This document shows, piece by piece, positions 33,443-45,700 of a stretch of DNA of 64,000 bases. Under the pieces are notes generated by a model. It was not told the DNA's origin. It ran no database searches and was given only the letters and a program-made list of their open reading frames with translations. Position numbers and translations under genes: made by a program. Each line of letters starts with the position of its first letter. Positions within the stretch are counted from its first letter, which is position 1. Source of the stretch: Torreya grandis (taxonomy: Eukaryota > Streptophyta > Pinopsida > Cupressales > Taxaceae); assembly GCA_037957365.1 (NCBI GenBank), contig JARHVA010001922.1, positions 1,871,001 to 1,935,000 of the forward strand, read 5' to 3'.

Positions 33443-34150
33443 AAGTACAACAACGTGCCTATGGGTTACAAACAACATAAGAGGTTTATTGGATTAATTG
33501 ACTCAACTAAGAAGAAAGTAACATCCATTCAAATAGTGTTTACTGAAAAAGACATTCCAGATGGTAGTTCATATGATGGCCCACTATTTATATGAGCATT
33601 TATAGATGGCAAAGAAAAATATGGCATAACAATGGGCAATGGCTAAAACTTCAATATATGCACTCAACAATTTATTTATAGCCTTTGCTTTAGCTTGGAT
33701 TATTTAACCTATACTTCTACAGCTATCACAGGATATGATGGTGTTAATAGCGAACCCCTTGGTTGCATTATTTTACCTCTTCAATTAGGACCAAAAACAA
33801 TTCAAACTCTATTTCATGTGGTGTGTACCACTAGATCATACAATGCTTTGCTTGGTCGACCATGAATATATCCAATGAAAAGCAATCCAATCCACAAGGC
33901 ATCAATATTTAAAATTTTGGACATCAATTTCAAGAGGTCGCAATTCAAAGGGATAAAAAAATTCCAAAGGAACAAACCAAGGATGAAGTGGTATATACAA
34001 TGCACTGCAAGAATTATTATAACATTTATCAAAGAAAAGGTGCATAAAATACAAAGACAGAAATCAATTCCAATAAGGATGCAATCATCACATAGTGTGT
34101 CTCGAAGACATGCAAAAATATAATGATAAACCATGTATGAGAGACATTAC
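33443..34150 (+). pseudogene. Tat-like relic R1, part 3 (protease region)
   Basis: After the target duplication the relic continues: HKRFIGLIDSTKKKVTSIQI, EKDIPDGSSYDGPLFI, then YTSTAITGYDGVNSEPLGCI and ILPLQLGPKTIQTLFHVVCT with TTRSYNALLGRP. The YNALLGRPW-like block followed by PMKSNPIHKA is the C-terminal half of the retroviral-type protease in Tat and Athila-like elements. The DSG active site itself was not found. Stops near 33593, 33643 and 33864 break it. No RT follows. Confidence 0.75.
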
Positions 34151-36419
34151 TTACAAAACGAATAATAGCACAACCGATTATGATGATGATGACTTTTTAT
34201 CTTTAGACTAATGAGTTCCATCACACCCTATACATGCTACGTAGTCTTTGTGCTTCGACAGTTATATCTTATTAAGAGTCTTCAAAACCTACTAGTATTA
34301 TTGGTTAGCTTTGCCAACTAGCATCTTCCTTTGGAAACCGAACAGTATATTTGCATTATCTTTATTAATTTCCTTTAATGTTATGTGTAATTCATCATTA
34401 GTTATATTACAGGTTTGTTCAGTTGTTTTATATGTGCCATGTGTATTACATGTGTTCATTTATTATACATTGCCATATTGTATTGTTCTTTATTATTAAT
34501 ATTATTATGTGATTGTTTTGGTGCACACACATACACAAAAGAACATGTGAAATTCCAAGATAAAATATATTAGATAGCCCATAAGTTGCAATGCACAAAA
34601 GGAGGTACATGACCCATACAACTCATAAAAGAGATGAACGGGAATGATCTCCTCACCTGTCTCTACCAGCTTACAAGGCGACAAATGCATTGAGCATAGT
34701 TGTCTTACCATGTGTCCCTCGTCTAGACCGTGACTTCATGCTCTCCCTCTCTCACAATCTCGCATTCTCTATTGCCAATTTGAAGTACCTCTATTGAAAT
34801 TCTATATATTGAGCGAAACGGTTTGTATGGTTGTGACATTTGTCAAATTTGGCATCGTTACCTCTCACCTTTGGGCTCCTCTCCACTCTCGTACTACCAA
34901 TTGTGCCTGAAGGTAAGTTATTTGTGCCTCTAGTCGTGCCTCCACCTCTACCTGTATGTGTTTCCCGCAACTGTTGTAAACACATAAATTTGGTATTAGA
35001 CACCTGACAATGTCAGTTTTGACCAATCCTTAACATACATGACTTGTACATACACAATTGACTCTTGCTCACATTCTCTCCTGGCCATTCTATCTATCTA
35101 TGGACTTGGCCTTCATAATTTGTTGCCATTCACATACGAGATCTTTTTAGTCTATTGTTAAATATCTACTATCCTAAGCAAACTACTGCCATTCTCCAAA
35201 TCACTAACTTCTCCATCTAGGACAGTTCTGGAAATAGTCAAACAATACTAATTACCAATATCGTCTACCTTCGTCGAAGGTGTCCCGAGCTATCCAAACT
35301 ATTTTTCTAATTCAAACCCTTCCCTTGGGTCGACCCACATGTTTTGCATATTGATTACAGAGGGAAATTACCAAAAGAATCACTTATTTATACACATCAA
35401 GCTTAAGGCTATTCCTATTTAGAGCTCACTTGAAAAATCACTTGCACAATGAGAAATACATTTGCACATCCTTGAGTCACTACCCTAAAGCATCCAAATC
35501 TGAAAACCCCTCAAAGGAACATTCACCAAGCCAAGTCTAAACATCTAAAGCAACGTCAAAGTTGCATATTCTAAGTGTCAAAAGCCAAACAAGGTACGTA
35601 CATACTAATGGATCACTATTGAGTACACATCTACATAGGCAGGTGAACTACGTGTGGTTGAGCCCTCTTCAAAGTATTGGAATGTAGACAACACTCAACC
35701 ATATATCGAGGAGTGGTTGGGGTTGTCCAACCTATCTTTTTAACCCCTTTTTATAAGCCAAGCCAAGTGTCGAAAGTGGAGCTAGGGTTTCAAAACGAAG
35801 GAAAACAAATTTGAATTTGCGCACTTTTCAAACATTTGAAATTCCATAGGAAACATCTTAACAAGCAGGTGCAACACTCTGTGGAGAAACAGACGGACAA
35901 AAACATAAAGAACAACTTCGACAAAAAGTGGACATATTCGATAGCCGTAGGGCTCTGAGCATTACCGGATCCATCCAGACAAGTTTTAACAATCATTCCC
36001 CTGATTCGAGCGACTATAGATCCATTTTAGGGCATTTCTAATGACTGTACATAGACACAGACCAAAACATAACAAAAACAAACTATGTACCCTATCCTTT
36101 TGGTCATTTCATTAAATCACAAGTACAATTAATCAACCTCAATTTGTTTGTTACATTCAAATCTACATAATTTAAATGTATCTTATACAAATTGAATTAT
36201 CCAAGGTTTTAGCTTGTTTAGATAACTAAATCCAAAATTAGTTAAAACAAATTGGAGAACCCGAGTTCTTTGAGCACGACAAACCGTAATTCTCTTAGGG
36301 TTTCATTCTACCTTCTTAGAGTTTCAAATTTTTTTCATAGGGTTTCAGATCTGATTTTTGATTCTCTCCTCTTCACATAAGCAATAATATTAAACATAAT
36401 TGAGGTGGATGATAATAAA
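34151..36419. other. Unassigned sequence, possible LTR in minus orientation
   Basis: No coding domain is seen on either strand. On the minus strand a TATAAAA box (35749-35755) sits in GGCTTATAAAAAGGGG, typical of an LTR promoter. Bases 34311-34510 are T-rich with an ACATGTG cluster. No LTR ends, PBS or tandem array were recognised. Confidence 0.3.
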
Positions 36420-36439
36420 GGAAAAGATATCCTGATGTT

Positions 36440-38813
36440 CTTAATAGATTCGATGATGCGGATCGAAGGGAACTAACCCAATATTTTAAAATAAATTCAC
36501 ACATGCTCGATGCATTGTTATATGTACCTAGAGATGAAATAAAAGATACTACTAAGGTTGTCACTTCTGAGGAACAACATGGGCTCTTCAATGATAATTA
36601 TCTAGCTTTTAGAGGTACCAACTCTACAATGATTGTTTAGACCAATACTCCTACTACTACTATCCCTATGTCTACACCTATGGTTACACACATGATGCCC
36701 ACTCATAGTGTGGGGGCAGCACAAGGTTTCCTTCAAATTTTGATTGTTATCCCTTCACAGCATACTTTTGTGCCTCTTAGGATGGATACTCATGTGACAT
36801 CATCCATTGCTACACCAATTGTTATGTCCGACACTCAGATCCTTATGCAAATGATCCTTGAGCTTAAAGCTAAGGTTTTACAATTGGAAAAAGGGTCCTC
36901 TAGAATGGGCCATTCGAATGATTTGCAAGCATTGTCACACAATCCTTTGGCCCTAGATATTTCAGTTTATCCTTTGCATATAGGATTTGTGGAACCTAAG
37001 CTCACGCTATATGATGGTAAAGGTGACCCAAAACAACACCTTAAGCATTTCATGCATCATGTTTGGACTATGCATCCAATGACAAGTTGTTCACTAAGTT
37101 ATTTCTGTGAAGTCTTAATAACTATGGTTTGCAATGGTTCTATGACCGCGATCGATGCATGCCTTCAATCCCTTGGCCGATTAGTTCTTAGCACACTTTT
37201 CAATCAACATCAGTAAAAAGTTGTCATATGCTCAAATTGCAAAACTTAAGCAAGGACCCAATGAACCCATCAACGATCATGTGGTTCGTTAAAAGACCAT
37301 CCTCTCTAAGATGACAAATCTTATGGTTGATAATGAGTTTCAAGCCATATTCAAGAAAATCCTGATTGCTCCACTGCATGAGTCCATTATGTTCAAACAA
37401 TTCCAATTTTTTGATGACTTGTGCCACACATTCAAGGGTCATGAAGTTAAGCTCCTTGCTATGAACAAACTAAAGTATGTATCCAACACTCCAACAACAT
37501 CTGGTGTGAAGTTTCAGAGCAAACCACCTTTCAAATCCAAACCAAATTATACTAATAATGAGGCAAAGGTAACAATAAATGCAATGTCACAACCTACTAA
37601 TCGGCTTGTCCTATCAGCTCCACAAAGGTAACAGCAAATACAATGTCACAACCTACTAATCGGCTTGTCCTATCAACTCCACAAAGGAGGAAGTTTTCAC
37701 GATTATCCGAACCTACTCATAAGATATTATAGAAGTTAATTGAGTGCAATCTCATATCTCTCCCCAAAAAGAGACTGATATGGATAGGCCACCATCTAAG
37801 ACATTCGACGTCAATGCATACTACAATCATCACAAATGTGCGACACACTCTAAAAACAGATGTTTCGACTTAAGACAAAGATACAAGATCTACTTCATGA
37901 GAATATTATTAAGCTTGATGATATTAGCACATCTACAAATGATTCAGGGGCACAACCTTATGGGAATGCGAAATTGGAAATCTTTTCAAATCCCTTTCCA
38001 AATCATGGGGTACAAGAAACTAAAACTAATCCTGAAGTGTATATGACATACAACGCATGCCCTCCTACTTCTTATGCTTCAAATATTGAAGAGAAGCATC
38101 ATGTTGATAGTCACATTGGTACACTTAAGGATACACAAGTACATAGACCTACAATCGCATTCAATAAGCATGAGATTGTTGACAATGATTCTATTAATGT
38201 GCCATTGTTTGTGCATGCTACATTGACTCTCAACCTATATATAGTGTCATGGTGGATAATGTGTCAAAGTGAAAACATTTGCACAATGACACTATTTATT
38301 AGTCTGGGGTACACACATGACAACTTGATTGGTACAACAAAGACAGTAAAAAGATTTGAAAGAAATAGACAAAACCCTATTGGGCATATTAAGTTGCCAC
38401 TTATGGTACGGCCTACAACTGTTGTTACTTTATTATTAGTCTTGCCCAATAGGGGAACATTCAACATGTTGTTAGGACATCATCGGATACATAAGATTTG
38501 TGCAGTAACATCTTCGATGCACTGATGCGTGAAATTTATCTACAACAGCTGAGTGGTTATAGTTTCAGGTCTTCCCTATGAGTATCCTATTCAGCCAAAG
38601 ACCTCTCCTCAAAAACCTACCCCACAACTTGTTATACAATATGTACGGCTTCATTCTACAAAAGTTGTTCAGAGACAGTTAATTGATCTTCCTCAAAGAC
38701 CAATGCTTCAACGTCCATTACATCAAAGGTCTATTCAGGTTACACAACAAACATTACCTAGTCAATCATGTCCTAAGTTGGTTCGACAAGCCGCTTTGGA
38801 TGTTCCAGAGTGA
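36440..38813 (+). pseudogene. Tat-like gag relic R2
   Basis: Degenerate N-terminal blocks (DDADRRELTQYFKINSHMLD, 36450-36520) precede a 182-codon open stretch at 36668-37216 with ILMQMILELKAKVLQLEKGS, YPLHIGFVEPKLTLYDGKGD and PKQHLKHFMHHVWTM, the capsid core of Tat-like gag. Next come YAQIAKLKQGPNEPINDHVV, ILIAPLHESIMFKQFQFFDD and LCHTFKGHEVKLLAMNKL (37224-37490). The knuckle-like FDVNAYYNHHKCATHSKNRC lies near 37805. The region to 38525 (RLKTKIQDLLHENIIKLDDI) and 38553-38813 is weaker. Stops and shifts occur throughout. It is cut at 38928 by an inverted LTR. It shares block order with relic R1. Confidence 0.82.
37568..37685 (+). repeat. Tandem duplication, 59-bp unit x 2
   Basis: The unit beginning GGTAACARYAAATRCAATGT is repeated at 37627 with about three differences. 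It lies in the gag relic R2 and duplicates a short stretch of its reading frame, adding a stop. Confidence 0.9.
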
Positions 38814-38928
38814 ACACAATCTCATACTCTTCAACATGAGATGATCTTTGCGTTCTATTAATCTTCTCAACCATTTAAATTATAAAACCAATGATAATGT
38901 CAAAATGAAGTTTGTCTTGGATGAGTTA

Positions 38929-39631
38929 TGTAATGTCTCCAAATGGGACAAATAAGCAAAATAGGGGTTTTCCAACAAACCCTTATGTAAAACTAACACA
39001 ATCTGAAATCTGAACCCAAAAACCTACAAACCCTAGCTGAAAAGAATGACTAAATTCCAAACAACACACTCCAATATAACCCCGAAATCACTGAATATAG
39101 AAATGAAATAAAATACCTCTTTTGTTACAAGGTGGAAATGGTGATTACGCTGAAATTTACCCCTGCAATAATTCTAATTTTCAAATGCAGGTACAACTAT
39201 GTTTTCTCCTTCAAATTTGCCGTGAAACCCTTGCAAACACTCTCAAATAATTATGCAAAAATCATGCAAAATATTATGGCCTCCAATGAACACAATACAG
39301 TTGCAATTGTCAAACTAACCCTTCAAATTAAGTCACCACACTTGAAAAAATATATAGAATTAAACTTGAATATTAAATCCTTCAACTTGCCCTTCAACAA
39401 GCCCTCCAAGACTCCCAAAGCAAGTCGTCAATATTGAAAAATTAATATAATAATTTTCAAAATGTGAATAATCAAATATTTATTCCTTCCAAGTTTAGAG
39501 CCCAAAAGCACCCTAAAAACTCTACTAGGTGAATCGCTCCACTGGGAAACATACTATTAATAATTCTGAATTATTTTCCTTGTATCCAACCCTCAAATAA
39601 CCCAAATTCAACTTGCAAAATTATAAGAAAA
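38929..39631 (-). repeat. Partial LTR, minus orientation, 703 bp
   Basis: On the plus strand it starts TGTAATGTCTCC and continues GGGGTTTTCCAACAAACCC, homologous through at least 280 bp to the minus-strand LTR at 42429 (for example CACACTCCAATRYAACCC, AATACCTCTTTT). It is therefore the 3' end of an LTR read on the minus strand. The rest is cut off by the plus-strand LTR at 39632, and I did not find its continuation. Confidence 0.75.
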
Positions 39632-41020
39632 TGTAATGTCTCCATTTTTGGTATAGACTTGCATAAGTCCGTAGCCTTGAATTGCTCCTAAAAAGGCTAA
39701 GAGAAGAAGAGAATAAGGGGGCATTTGAGGACTTCAAAAGCATTTAATAGAAAAGCACTTTATGATTTAATTTTCACTTAAGTTGGAGCTTTTTCAAAGG
39801 TCATGGGCACTTAAGACCTAAAGTGAAATTATAAGGAGGTTCTTTTAATATTTTAAAAATGAGAGTTTCTCTCCTATTTTGGGTGCCACACTTGGGGCAT
39901 GGATATAAAATAAAAGTGAGTTGTTCATTCAAAGTTGTTCAAAGGAGTTTGGAGATGAAAACCTCCATTTTTCCACATATGGCAACTCTATTCAAAGGTT
40001 GTAATTACAATTCAAATTTGCATGATTGCATGCAATTGAATCTATAAAAGTGATTTATAACACCACCTTCTTCAAAGCCAAAGTGAATACCTTAAGAGAG
40101 TTGATAGCATTGATTTCTCATTGTTTGGTTGTGCGATTGAGCTTCATTTTCAGGTTTGAAGGAACCTAGGGCTATAACTAGGGTTTTTGAAACTTTAAAA
40201 CAACTTTTGGAAGACTTCCCATGGAGGGAAAATTTTGATTCTAATTTTGTTTGACAGAGACTAATTTTGTGATCATTTTTAATTAACTTTTGCATTGAAA
40301 TACCAAATTTTCTAGGAGATACAGTTTTTTTAAATTTCAGTTGATTAAGAGAATAAATTATTGAGAGTTGAAAATAAGGTAATTAATTCAAAAAATTATT
40401 TGCATATTTTTCCCTAGTCGAGCGATTCACTTGGGCATGTTAGAGTGTTTTTGGGCTCTAATTTTGAAGAAAATAATTTAGTTTATATTTTGAAAATTAT
40501 TTTAATAATTTTCCAAGTAGGACAAATTCATTTGGAAAACATGGAGACCTTGTTGAAGGGATAAAACAAGTGTTTGAATTTCAGATTTTTCTTCTCCTAT
40601 TTTTTCTAACTGTGGTGAGTTTTTTGGAGGGCTAAATAGACTACTGACAGCCCTAATTTGTTCTTTGGAAGCCCTAATTTGTTGCAAGGATTTGGCATAT
40701 TTATTGTGAATTTATGCAAAAGATTCAAGGCTGATTGGAAAGGAAAACGTATCTATACCAGGGTTTTAAAATCAGAATTATTGCAATAAAATTCTAGCCA
40801 CATCGTCATTCCATCTTGTCACAAAAAGAGATACTTTATTGTAGTTGCATATTCAGTAATTATTGGGGTTATTGTGGAGTGTTATTGCTTGGAATTTAGA
40901 CATCTAATGCTACTAAGGTTAGCTGGTTTTTAAGGCGATATTCATATTTTTTTTAGTTTTACATAAGCGTTTGTTGGAAAACCCCAAATTGTCCTAATTG
41001 CCCCATTTGGGAACATTACA
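39632..41020 (+). repeat. 5' LTR of element N2, 1389 bp
   Basis: Starts TGTAATGTCTCC, ends GGGAACATTACA, followed by the PBS. A TATA-like TATAAAATAAAAG lies near 39903. GAGCGATTCACTTGGGCA lies near 40419. The 3' end (GTTGGAAAACCCC) matches the ends of the LTRs at 52738 and 38929. Confidence 0.85.
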
Positions 41021-41021
41021 G

Positions 41022-41034
41022 TGGTATCAGAGCC
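41022..41034 (+). other. Primer binding site of element N2
   Basis: TGGTATCAGAGCC, the exact plant initiator tRNA-Met type site, one base after the LTR end. Confidence 0.9.
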
Positions 41035-41055
41035 AATTTATTGGCCAACTATGGG

Positions 41056-41610
41056 ATGGAAAGGTATTTGTCAAACAGTAACAGGGATAGGGCTACGTTG
41101 GAACGGATCACTCAGTCCCAGAATCTGTTGAGAACTATGGCTACACTCCTTCAAATGATGAAAGATATGAAAAGGGATCGGCCCTTTTATATGGAGGGCC
41201 AACGTTTGGTTCGTTGAGATTTAATGGAAGATTATGATGAATATTTGACACTTGCACCACAGTACAAAAAGGGAAGGAGCTTCAAAGAATGGCTAGCTTT
41301 GAGACAAGGCAAAGGGCTCCATGGCCACATAGCTACGCATGACAACTTGAGAAAGATTGTTCTTCCTACCTTTAATGGAGATCCAGGTACTTCAGTTAGA
41401 GCATGGGTAAACAAGGTTAACAAATACCTTGAATTGAGACCTATAGGTGGGAAGCAAGCTCTAAAGTTTGTCATACAACACTTGGAAGGAGTTGCCCATA
41501 ATTGGTGGCATCTAGGATGAAAGTCACAAGGGCCTGACCTCATTAAAAATCATGAGAAAATTGGTGAAAGACTCATCAAACAATTTGAAAAAGTGGAATC
41601 TTTGGGGCAG
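41056..41610 (+). pseudogene. gag of element N2
   Basis: From the ATG at 41056 the frame reads RATLERITQSQNLLRTMATL and MMKDMKRDRPFYMEGQRLVR, a stop at 41216, then DEYLTLAPQYKKGRSFKEWL, LRKIVLPTFNGDPGTSVRAW, VNKVNKYLEL and VIQHLEGVAHNWWHLG. After a stop at 41518 it continues EKIGERLIKQFEKVE. The NWWH and FERFD-like blocks are the retrotransposon gag core shared with elements A, G and N4. Two in-frame stops inactivate it, and the zinc-knuckle part is missing. Confidence 0.85.
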
Positions 41611-42428
41611 CCAAAGAAGGGTCTTCAATTATTGAAGGGGCAGCCAATGATTAAAATTTTCTGAACCACAAGAAACGAAAATTAAAGGGTAGCCAAATGA
41701 AAGTGTCCAAAAATTTGACAAACAACAAGGGTTGCAAGAAGAAAACAAAGAGGTGGTTGAGCCAAGAGAAGTAATCTCAAAGTACGCCATGGACGAAGGA
41801 TCAAGTGGGACAGCCACTTGTAATAAGGAACAAATCCTACAAGGAGGAAAAGAGAGTGGGACAAACCCTCATGAAGGATCACATGAAGGAAGCTATGGCA
41901 ATTCAGAGGTAAGCAAGGAAGGTGAGTTCTTTAAACACCAATATGATAGCTTCAAAAACCAAGGAAAATCCATTTTGCACATTGATAAGGAGAAATGGGT
42001 AAACACGATCAACACTACAAATGCTAATGCTCATTCCCAGCTTGCTGTAATTTCCAGAACAACACATAAGAGGTAAGCAATTTAATGACTTTCATGGCAA
42101 GAAACTGTAGCATAACCCTCCTACTAGTTTAGTTTGTCTAGTATGCATCGTAGTGCTGGTTTTTTGTGCCTTAGATGGCACATTTATTTCCAGCCTAAGT
42201 TAGGTATCGATATGGTTAAAATGGCAGCTGGTTATATTGAATACATAAAGTTGACCACTTGCATTTGGTCGTGTAGGGAATTTCAAGACTGGTTTTTTCT
42301 TATTAATTAAATGGATGAGGGACCCCTATCAACCCTCCTTTGACAAATCACAAAAAACACAGTACAAATTGGGGCAATTTGAAAACTCTATAGCATTTTA
42401 AGTGGTGAGCAAACAAGTTATGTTCTTT
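41611..42428 (+). other. 3' part of element N2, no recognised domain
   Basis: One open frame (41732-42076, 114 codons) is Ser/Glu/Gly-rich (EENKEVVEPREVISKYAMDE, GGKESGTNPHEGSHEGSY) with no family recognised. The rest is non-coding and contains GGGGCAGCC-type blocks also seen in elements N3 and N4. Confidence 0.4.
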
Positions 42429-43489
42429 TGTAATGTCCACAAATTGGGAAAAATGACCAAAACAAGGGTTTTTCATAAATCCTAACAATTCTGCAATTTA
42501 ATTGTGGATTCTGAGATTTAAAATCAGCAAACCTTAGCTGGGAAGAATAATCCAAATCCCAATCAAACACACTCCAATGCAACCCAAAATTGTTGAATAT
42601 GAAGCTGAAACAAAATACCTCTTTTAGCAAGGTAAAAATGGCGATATGACTGAATATCACCCTTGCAATAATTTTGATTTTTGTTAGTTGGTACAGTTGC
42701 GATCCCTTCTTCAATTCTGCCTTGTAACCCTCCAAACCATAGAAGAGAGTTTCAAAGCAAGGCAGCCCTTTAATGAGGGGTCTTCAACCCTCTAACCAAT
42801 TCACCACCCTAGGAATCGCTCCCAAACTAGCAAACAACCTCCAAAAGAAAGTCGTTCACCTCCTTAACCTACAAAACGCAATCACCAAGCTCTCCAAGGT
42901 GCTCGTCAAGCTTTCGAATCAAGGTGGTGTTTTAGAACACCTTTGTAAGACCAATTGCATGCAACCACGCAAATTTGAAGCACAATTACAGTCCTTGAAT
43001 AGAACTGCACTCAATGAAAGAATGGATGTTTTCGTCCCTAAACCCTTAGCGCATTTAAAGGTTTTCTTTTTCAAGTCACTTTAAACAAGCTTAACATACT
43101 TGATCATCAATTCAATATCACAAAAATGCATAACCCCTTCAAATGAACCTTCAATTCTCTATAATAACCATCCCCCAAAGTGGCACCCAAATTGAAGGGA
43201 GATTACTTTTCAAATTATAAGGAAAATTACTTTTTTGAATAACCTCTTTAAGGGGTTTGGGCTCCCATGACCCTTAAAGGTGGGAACAAAACCAGACTAA
43301 AAGTGAAAATAGACTAAAAGCACTTTTGCATAACTCAATTGAAAATTAGAATACTTAAAGTACCTTTTCACCATTTTACTCTTTGAATGGCCCCCCAACG
43401 TTCGCCTTTCTTTCTTTCCCTTAACCTTGTGGGAACAAAACCAAGGTAAGGGTCTAAAAGCGAGCTATGCCAAAAAAGGGGACATTACA
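42429..43489 (-). repeat. 3' LTR of element N3, 1061 bp
   Basis: Plus-strand text runs from TGTAATGTCCACAAATTGGG to GGGGACATTACA, so the element-sense LTR starts TGTAATGTCCCC and ends in TTACA. The PPT lies immediately to its right. GCGATTCCTAGGGTGGTG appears on the minus strand near 42797-42814. Confidence 0.88.
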
Positions 43490-44181
43490 ATCCTCCCCAC
43501 CCAAAATTGCTTGTCCTCAAGCAATTGCAAAAGCCATGGATCTGTCCCCACATTCTTCATAATACAAACACCACCTGAAATTGCTTCCCATAGAAAAAAA
43601 GCTCCAAATTGAATTCTCACCTTGTACCTGTACTTTGGAGGCTGCCCCCAAGAGCTAAAGGTGACACGACAACCTTTCAAAGGTTCCTCATGTCCCCAAA
43701 AAGATAACCCATGCAATACCGGTTTGCCTTTGATGAAGCCCCTCATGCTTGTGCCTCCAATGGGCATCAATGTGCCCTTAAAAAGTGCACTATATAACCA
43801 AGGGCTGCAAAAAGAAAATTTTCCAAAAAGTGATATATCACTGTCCCCTATGAATACATTCTTTTGAATTTTGCTTATCAAGTGCATACTAGAGTGGTCA
43901 ACAATCCATGGTTCTTTGAAGGCCCCTACATGCCACGGCATGCTTTCCCAAGCTTGCAACCAAGTAGTAAAGTTGAATTCATGAAGCAACGTACCTTGTG
44001 AAGAGATGACATCAAGTTGCAATTGCCCTTGGAGGTGTCTCCCCATGTATGCAAATTGCTCGTCCCTTGGCTGCCCCAAATGGTTAGAGGTGTCATCACA
44101 ACCTCTCACATGCCTCTTATAGTGCCAAACCACCAACCCTTGCAATACTAGGCAGTAGATGATGAAGCTCATTCTTCTCAT
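43465..44181 (-). CDS. Unknown 238-codon ORF at the 3' end of element N3
   Basis: This is the longest open frame in the pol-less part of the element, starting MRRMSFIIYCLVLQGLVVWH. Its last 75 codons resemble the 3' ORF of element N4 (63389-63910). Shared positions include WGQP, RxQF, the W-E-x-I-S block, CI-x-K-x-VGT, PWLLQLLEDKQFWVG and VMSPFL. The very end overlaps the hairpin and runs into the LTR. I recognise no domain, signal peptide or catalytic motif. The terminal LLEDKQFW equals the last residues of gypsy pol (element A has LLVGKQFW), so part of it is a pol 3' remnant; the rest may be captured sequence. Whether it is translated is unknown. Confidence 0.4.
   Translation of the reverse strand: MRRMSFIIYCLVLQGLVVWHYKRHVRGCDDTSNHLGQPRDEQFAYMGRHLQGQLQLDVISSQGTLLHEFNFTTWLQAWESMPWHVGAFKEPWIVDHSSMHLISKIQKNVFIGDSDISLFGKFSFCSPWLYSALFKGTLMPIGGTSMRGFIKGKPVLHGLSFWGHEEPLKGCRVTFSSWGQPPKYRYKVRIQFGAFFLWEAISGGVCIMKNVGTDPWLLQLLEDKQFWVGRIVMSPFLA
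43490..43526 (-). promoter_or_regulatory. PPT and hairpin of element N3
   Basis: On the minus strand the 9-bp stem AATTGCTTG/CAAGCAATT with loop AGGA (43505-43526) precedes TTGGGTGGGGAGGAT and the LTR start. This is the same arrangement as in element A and element N4. Confidence 0.78.
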
Positions 44182-45256
44182 GCCTTATGAAGTACAAAAT
44201 ATAGCCAAGGGTGATAAAGAAAATTACATTCAAAAATTGTTACCTTGTTGGCCCGGATGGAAAAATCACCTTGTACTCCATTTCTAGCTTGCATATTATG
44301 GTGGTCACCTCCCAACAAACCTTGAGTGGTTCCTACATGCAATGGGAGATACTTCCAAGCTTAAAAAAGAACAACAACAAAAAACTCTCTTTGAAACATA
44401 CCTTGAAAGAAAGTATCACAGAGATGCAATCTCCCTTGGATGTGTCTCATCATATGTGCCATGCAACCTCTCATTCGCCTCCCTATATCAAACCCTTCGT
44501 GCATATGAAAAACATCATATGAATCAAATAAAAGCCTCGATCCAAACACAAGATAGTGCTGCACCTTCATCATGCCTTTCCATTCTTTGTCAAGCAAAGA
44601 GTGTGCCCCATCATGAGTGTTTTCAGAACATACTATGGGCTGGAATTCATTAAAAAAATCAGACTTCTTAACTTCACAATGCTGCTGTACCTGCCACTAT
44701 AACTCAGAATTTTCTGGATGATCAAATTCAAAATTTATCCAAGCATATATCCTTCATATCATGAGCTGTAGCATGCCCCGAAAGTGCAAATTTGTGATCA
44801 TGTTTGGTGGCTGGAATTGCCTTGTTGTCTCAGAAAATTTTGAGCAACAAAATTCAGACTTCATACCAAATTTTCCAGCTACAATTCTTGGCTGCCATAT
44901 GTAAAATGAGTTGTCCTTTGTGCCGGCAAAAGACCATGAATAGGCCAAGGTGATTTCAGAATTCTCTAGGAAGAAAGAGGACCAACCTTTCTTGAAAATT
45001 AGCTCTTGTTAACAGCTGCTCGCAACTTGAGTCCTTTCCAAAATCAAGAGGGGTCTCATGCCCTTCATGACACCCTCATTATTACCCTTGAAATGGTGAA
45101 TAGGGTGCTGCCAAAGGCAATTACGGGACTACCCTTGGAAATCAAATTCCTTGTTTACCCTTCCAAAATATGTACGACAAAAATCATAATTTATCAAGCT
45201 TACCAATTGCCTTGTAGAGTGTTTTATCTTGGAAACAAAAGGCTGTACAAGATGTC
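44182..45256 (-). other. Non-coding interior of element N3
   Basis: This occupies the place where RT, RNase H and integrase would be. Only short scattered open frames exist on both strands, none with a known domain. GTGCCGGCAAAAGAC and TGGCTGCCATATG-type blocks occur, and a similar CAGCC-rich sequence is found in element N4. Confidence 0.4.
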
Positions 45257-45700
45257 TTATGGCAGCATTATCTTCAATTCTCCCTTTCTCATGCTCATGA
45301 AACATCCTCCTATCATGTTATTTGATGAAAATGAAGGGGGCTCTTTATCATTTAAACCATACAAGATGATCTCATTACCAGCCACCTTGAACTTCAACTC
45401 CATGGTTTGGTAGTTTTGGGTGTACTCACCAAAAGAGTGCAGCCATTGAATGCCAAGGACTACATTGGTCTCCCCAATGCCAAACACATAAAAATCATCC
45501 TCTACCAAATGTCTTTCCAAAGTGAGACTAAGCTTTGGAACCTTGGTAGTACAAGGGATGGTGAACCCATCTGCTGTTGTGACTCTAAACCCTTTGAACT
45601 CTATGGGTTGTAGACCACATGATGCCACAAGTCCTCTATCAATGAAATTGTGGGTTGCCCACTATCAATGAGTATAGTGACCGGTCTACCCTTCAGTAAT
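45257..45700 (-). pseudogene. Aspartic protease of element N3 (frameshifted)
   Basis: The minus-strand frame at 45628-45257 reads GLQPIEFKGFRVTTADGFTI, PKLSLTLERHLVEDDFYVFG, ETNVVLGIQWLHSFGEYTQN and YQTMELKFKVAGNEIILYGL. The active-site segment (TILIDSG) lies just upstream near 45665 in another frame, separated by a shift. The VVLGIQWLHS block matches PR of elements A, G and N4. After MELKFKV it ends in a tail (GGCFMSMRKGELKIMLP) also found in element N4, and no RT follows. Confidence 0.85.

Larger units (their letters stand above)
39632..42428 (+). mobile_element. Element N2: gag-only LTR retrotransposon, 3' LTR not found
   Basis: A 5' LTR (39632-41020), tRNA-Met type PBS (41022) and a gag relic (41056-41610) are present. 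There is no pol. Downstream sequence to 42428 has one open frame (41732-42076) of no known family. It ends against the minus-strand LTR at 42429 without a PPT or 3' LTR, so the element is truncated or rearranged. Confidence 0.75.

Noticed and set aside
34151..36419. Host gene or promoter suggested by a TATAAAA box on the minus strand
   Set aside because: No coding sequence, splice structure or conserved domain accompanies it, and similar TATA boxes mark LTRs throughout the window.
36668..37216. 182-codon ORF as a possible host gene
   Set aside because: Its blocks (LYDGKGDPKQHLKHF, FDDLCHTF) match the Tat-like gag relic at 17067-18051, so it is a retrotransposon fragment.
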